Of a stretch of 19,476 nt of DNA, positions 16,293 through 19,476 are shown in pieces (the first letter of the stretch is position 1; the number at the start of each line of letters is the position of its first letter). The notes under the pieces are model-generated. The model was not told the DNA's origin, ran no database searches, and worked only from the letters and a program-made list of their open reading frames with translations. The stretch comes from CAZLYK01 sp964563495. GTDB taxonomy: Bacteria > Acidobacteriota > Blastocatellia > RBC074. Position numbers and translations under genes: made by a program. The stretch lies in contig CAZLYK010000098.1 in assembly GCA_964563495.1 (NCBI GenBank), positions 1-19,476 on the forward strand, given 5' to 3'.

Positions 16293-17048
16293 GTGAATCC
16301 TGATATCCAATTAATCGCAGTTCGCGGCATCCCTGAAATTCGTCCCGGAGACGCTCTGGGATCGATGATCGCGCAAGCGGCTGAGGCGATGGAGTTCAAA
16401 CTGCTTGACGGCGACATCGTCGTGGTCGCGCAAAAGGTCATCTCAAAAGCCGAGGGCAGGCTGGTCAACCTGGAAGCCGTCACGCCATCAGAGTTTGCCA
16501 GGGAGATCGCCGTGCGGCAAAATCGCGATCCCCGTCTGATCGAGGTAATTTTGAGCGAATCAGCCAACATCATCCGCATGGATGATCACGTCCTGATCAC
16601 CGAGACGCGGCACGGATTGGTCTGCGCCAATGCCGGTGTCGATCGATCGAATGTGGTCGGCAAAGACTGGGTTTCGCTTCTGCCGGTCTCGCCTGACGAT
16701 TCGGCTCTTTTGCTCAAAACGCGGCTGGCCGAATTGCTCAAGGTCAACGTCGCCGTGATCGTGACCGATACATTCGGCCGCGCCTGGCGCGAGGGTCTGA
16801 CCAATGTGGCGATTGGAGTCGCGGGGATGAAACCGCTCAAGGACCTGCGCGGCAAATTCGATGATCACGGAAAAGAGTTGAGGGCGACCGTGCTCGCCGT
16901 GGCCGACGAGATCGCGGCCTCGACCGGCCTGCTCATGAAAAAGACGGCCCGCGTCCCCGTCGTCGTCGTCCGCGGCCATTACTTCGATCACGGCAAGGGC
17001 AGCGCCGGCGAATTGATCAGGGCGAAAGAGAGGGATTTGTTCAGGTAG
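16293..17048 (+). CDS. cofE: Coenzyme F420-0:L-glutamate ligase
   Basis: CofE adds gamma-linked glutamates to coenzyme F420-0 using GTP, in the cytoplasm. With GTG at 16293 the protein has 251 residues, the normal size of the stand-alone enzyme. It lacks the C-terminal nitroreductase-like domain of the mycobacterial FbiB fusion. Characteristic motifs are GDIVVVAQKVISKAEGR (40-56), NAGVDRSN (113-120), TDTFGRAWREGLTNVAIG (158-175) and DLRGKFDDHGKELRATV (184-200). The frame is open back to ATG 16191, but that extension is not family-like and would start upstream of the candidate promoter. AGGAG (16277-16281) is 11 nt from the GTG, a rather long spacing. Other F420 genes are not in the window. 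Its stop lies 5 bp from the convergent neighbour's stop. Confidence 0.92.
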   Translation: MNPDIQLIAVRGIPEIRPGDALGSMIAQAAEAMEFKLLDGDIVVVAQKVISKAEGRLVNLEAVTPSEFAREIAVRQNRDPRLIEVILSESANIIRMDDHVLITETRHGLVCANAGVDRSNVVGKDWVSLLPVSPDDSALLLKTRLAELLKVNVAVIVTDTFGRAWREGLTNVAIGVAGMKPLKDLRGKFDDHGKELRATVLAVADEIAASTGLLMKKTARVPVVVVRGHYFDHGKGSAGELIRAKERDLFR

Positions 17049-17053
17049 CAGCC

Positions 17054-17059
<6 letters not shown>
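17043..17059. repeat. Small hairpin containing both convergent stop codons
   Basis: AGGTAG (17043-17048), loop CAGCC, CTACCT (17054-17059). The two TAG stop codons, of cofE on plus and of the epimerase-like gene on minus, lie in the opposite arms, so both genes end in the same six bases. The 6-bp stem is short; a terminator role is possible but weak. Confidence 0.5.
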
Positions 17060-17947
<888 letters not shown>

Positions 17948-17985
17948 AGCCCTCACTCATACCGGTTGATGGATTTACCGTTGAG

Positions 17986-18031
17986 AATAGACAGGATTGA
18001 CAAGATTTTTGCAAGATTGGACGGGATCGAG
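17986..18031. repeat. Palindromic element E8 (half)
   Basis: AATAGACAGGATTGACAAG begins a left arm followed by degenerate units (GCAAGATT, ACGGGATC). No complementary right arm occurs before the next gene. It lies in the divergent region between the epimerase-like gene and the beta-lactamase-like gene. The right boundary is approximate. Confidence 0.7.
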
Positions 18032-18186
18032 CCGGATCGAATCTTTGAGAAATCTTCTCAACCCCGTCTCGACAAAGTTGTCAGGAGAGAGGTGTGAGTG
18101 GGACAATAGTGTTCGTTTCGCCGTCGCCCGAGTGTTGAGGCTGAGACGGATTCACACCAAATCACTTAAATCATGAGGTAGCTGAG

Positions 18187-19428
18187 ATGAACAGGATGCT
18201 GGGCGCGTATCTTCGCGCTGCGGTGTGGCTGATTTCTCTGGTCTTACTGATGTCATCGAAGATCACGTACAGCCAGGCCCCGAGAAACTTCGCGCAGGCG
18301 CGGCGTGAGTTCAAGACCTTCTACGATCAGGCCATGCGCAAAAACGGGATCGTCGGAAGCAGCTTCATGCTGATTCAGGACAATCAGGTAATCGCGCAGG
18401 AATTCTTCGGTCTCGCCAACCAGGAGAAGCAGCAGCCGGTCGACGAGAGCACCATCTATCATTGGGCGTCGATCACCAAGACCCTGACCGGCGTCGCGAT
18501 CATGCAGCTGCGCGATCGCGGCCTGCTCAAGCTCGAAGACCCGATCATCAAATACCTGCCGGAGCTCAAAGCCGTTCACAACCAGTTCGGCGAGATGGGC
18601 GAGATCACGATCAAACATCTCTTGACCCACAGCGCGGGGTTTCGCAGCGCGACCTGGCCGTGGGGAGGCGATAAAGACTGGCACCCCCACGAACCCCGGG
18701 ATTGGTCACAGATCGTCGCCATGCTGCCTTACACCGAAATACTCTTCAAACCCGGGAGCAGATTCAGCTACTCGAACCCCGGGATCATCTTCCTCGGTCG
18801 CGTGATCGAACTGATCTCCGGCGACGATTACGAGGTCTACATCGACAAGAACATCTTCAAGCCGCTCGAGATGTATCGGAGCTACTTCGACAAGACTCCA
18901 TATCACCTGCTCAGGAGCCTCTCACAAAGCTACAATTTGAAGGAAGGCAAGCTCTCACCCGCCCGCTTCGACCTCGACACGGGGATCACCGTCTCAAACG
19001 GCGGGCTCAATGCCCCGCTTCCCGATATGGTCAGGTATCTCAACTTCCTGACTGGCGACCTCAAACGCCAGGACGTTTATGATCAGATTTTGAAGCGCTC
19101 GTCACTCAACGAAATGTTTCAACCACAGCTGGGTATCGAGAGCAGCGCAATCACTCAACCGGAAGGCCAGAACCGCAAAGATTCGATCGGTTTGATCTTC
19201 TTTATTGAAGAGAACTATGGGATGCGATTCATCGGCCACAGTGGTGGGCAGAACGGGTTTATCTCGCATTTCTATATCCGCCCGGATTCGCGCACGGCCT
19301 ACATCATCGCCTTCAACACGAACGCGACGCCGACCGAGAAGGACTCCAGTCAGGACACACGCAAGCTCGACCGTGAGATCAAGGACTATCTATTCCAGAA
19401 GATCTTCCCGCTCTTCGCCGGGAAGTAA
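18187..19428 (+). CDS. Secreted serine hydrolase, beta-lactamase class C / PBP-like
   Basis: The 413-residue protein has an N-terminal signal or membrane anchor (about 8-30, core AAVWLISLVLLM). The serine beta-lactamase fold is shown by the catalytic tetrad Ser95-Ile-Thr-Lys98 (SITK), Tyr195-Ser-Asn197 (YSN), and HSGG (351-354) standing for the KTG motif. IKHLLTHSAGF (142-152) is the usual landmark before the active-site tyrosine. These proteins act as esterases, D-amino-acid peptidases or beta-lactamases; the HxGG variant is common among esterase/peptidase-like members, so antibiotic resistance should not be assumed. GAGG lies about 8 nt before ATG 18187. The stop TAA is 7 bp before palindrome E9. 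The upstream 150 bp shows no clear promoter. Confidence 0.88.
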   Translation: MNRMLGAYLRAAVWLISLVLLMSSKITYSQAPRNFAQARREFKTFYDQAMRKNGIVGSSFMLIQDNQVIAQEFFGLANQEKQQPVDESTIYHWASITKTLTGVAIMQLRDRGLLKLEDPIIKYLPELKAVHNQFGEMGEITIKHLLTHSAGFRSATWPWGGDKDWHPHEPRDWSQIVAMLPYTEILFKPGSRFSYSNPGIIFLGRVIELISGDDYEVYIDKNIFKPLEMYRSYFDKTPYHLLRSLSQSYNLKEGKLSPARFDLDTGITVSNGGLNAPLPDMVRYLNFLTGDLKRQDVYDQILKRSSLNEMFQPQLGIESSAITQPEGQNRKDSIGLIFFIEENYGMRFIGHSGGQNGFISHFYIRPDSRTAYIIAFNTNATPTEKDSSQDTRKLDREIKDYLFQKIFPLFAGK

Positions 19429-19435
19429 AGTCATG

Positions 19436-19476
19436 AATAGACAGGATAAACAAGATTTTTCCAGGATTTTACAAGA
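19436..19476. repeat. Palindromic element E9 (left arm, cut by window end)
   Basis: AATAGACAGGATAAACAAG begins a left arm, continuing with TTTTTCCAGGATTTTACAAGA to the end of the window. It follows the stop of the beta-lactamase-like gene by 7 bp. Whether the right arm exists cannot be seen. Confidence 0.75.

Noticed and set aside
18187..19428. Antibiotic-resistance AmpC beta-lactamase
   Set aside because: It has HSGG instead of KTG and no adjacent ampR; the broad serine hydrolase family is a safer call.

Overview
The window is a bacterial chromosomal segment, GC-rich by eye, with 17 recognisable protein genes, no RNA genes and no mobile-element proteins. Several traits are compatible with Acidobacteriota, perhaps the Blastocatellia group: a heme A synthase (aerobic respiration), an F420 gamma-glutamyl ligase, GH88 and Tat-exported TIM-barrel enzymes, a c-subunit of ATP synthase with a leader, and above all repetitive intergenic hairpins. 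The taxonomic call is an inference from general resemblance, not from a marker gene.

Layout. A G-rich tandem array (1-143) runs up to an arginase (rocF), followed by D-alanine--D-alanine ligase (ddl). Facing them on the minus strand is a partial F0 ATP synthase cluster (atpI-like, atpB, a 297-bp gap, atpE), then cysteine dioxygenase. Divergent from the dioxygenase is a possible 31-residue ORF, then a GH88 unsaturated glucuronyl hydrolase that overlaps an SDR oxidoreductase by 8 bp. Next come an APC-type permease and a three-gene minus-strand operon (ABC ATPase, 860-residue FtsX-type permease, secreted AttH/CrtC-like lipocalin-fold protein). The right part holds heme A synthase (ctaA), a secreted TPR protein, cofE, a Tat-exported sugar isomerase/epimerase-like protein and a secreted serine beta-lactamase-like hydrolase.

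The most striking feature is a dispersed palindromic element whose arms begin AATAGACAGGATTGACAGG. Five full copies (E1 2195-2280, E2 7211-7345, E5 13271-13404, E6 15044-15127, E7 16069-16172) and four half or degenerate copies (E3 9441-9465, E4 10673-10686, E8 about 17986-18031, E9 19436 to the window end) occur in 19.5 kb. Arms are about 40 bp, with from zero to five mismatches, and loops run from 4 to 55 nt. Seven of nine copies lie at or within a few bases of a stop codon, and several supply the stop codon and last residues of the gene. They occupy three of the four convergent gene junctions. Arm interiors differ between copies yet stay complementary within a copy. Two long-loop copies share 18 bases beyond the inner end of the arm. 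Other unrelated hairpins sit at further gene edges (2883-2900, 5005-5040, 10609-10666, 17043-17059).

Functionally, most genes are housekeeping or central metabolism (cell wall, ATP synthase, heme A, F420, arginine and cysteine breakdown, uronate breakdown). No defence island, integrase, transposase or CRISPR array is visible. The candidate for something under-described is the palindrome family and its relation to gene 3' ends.
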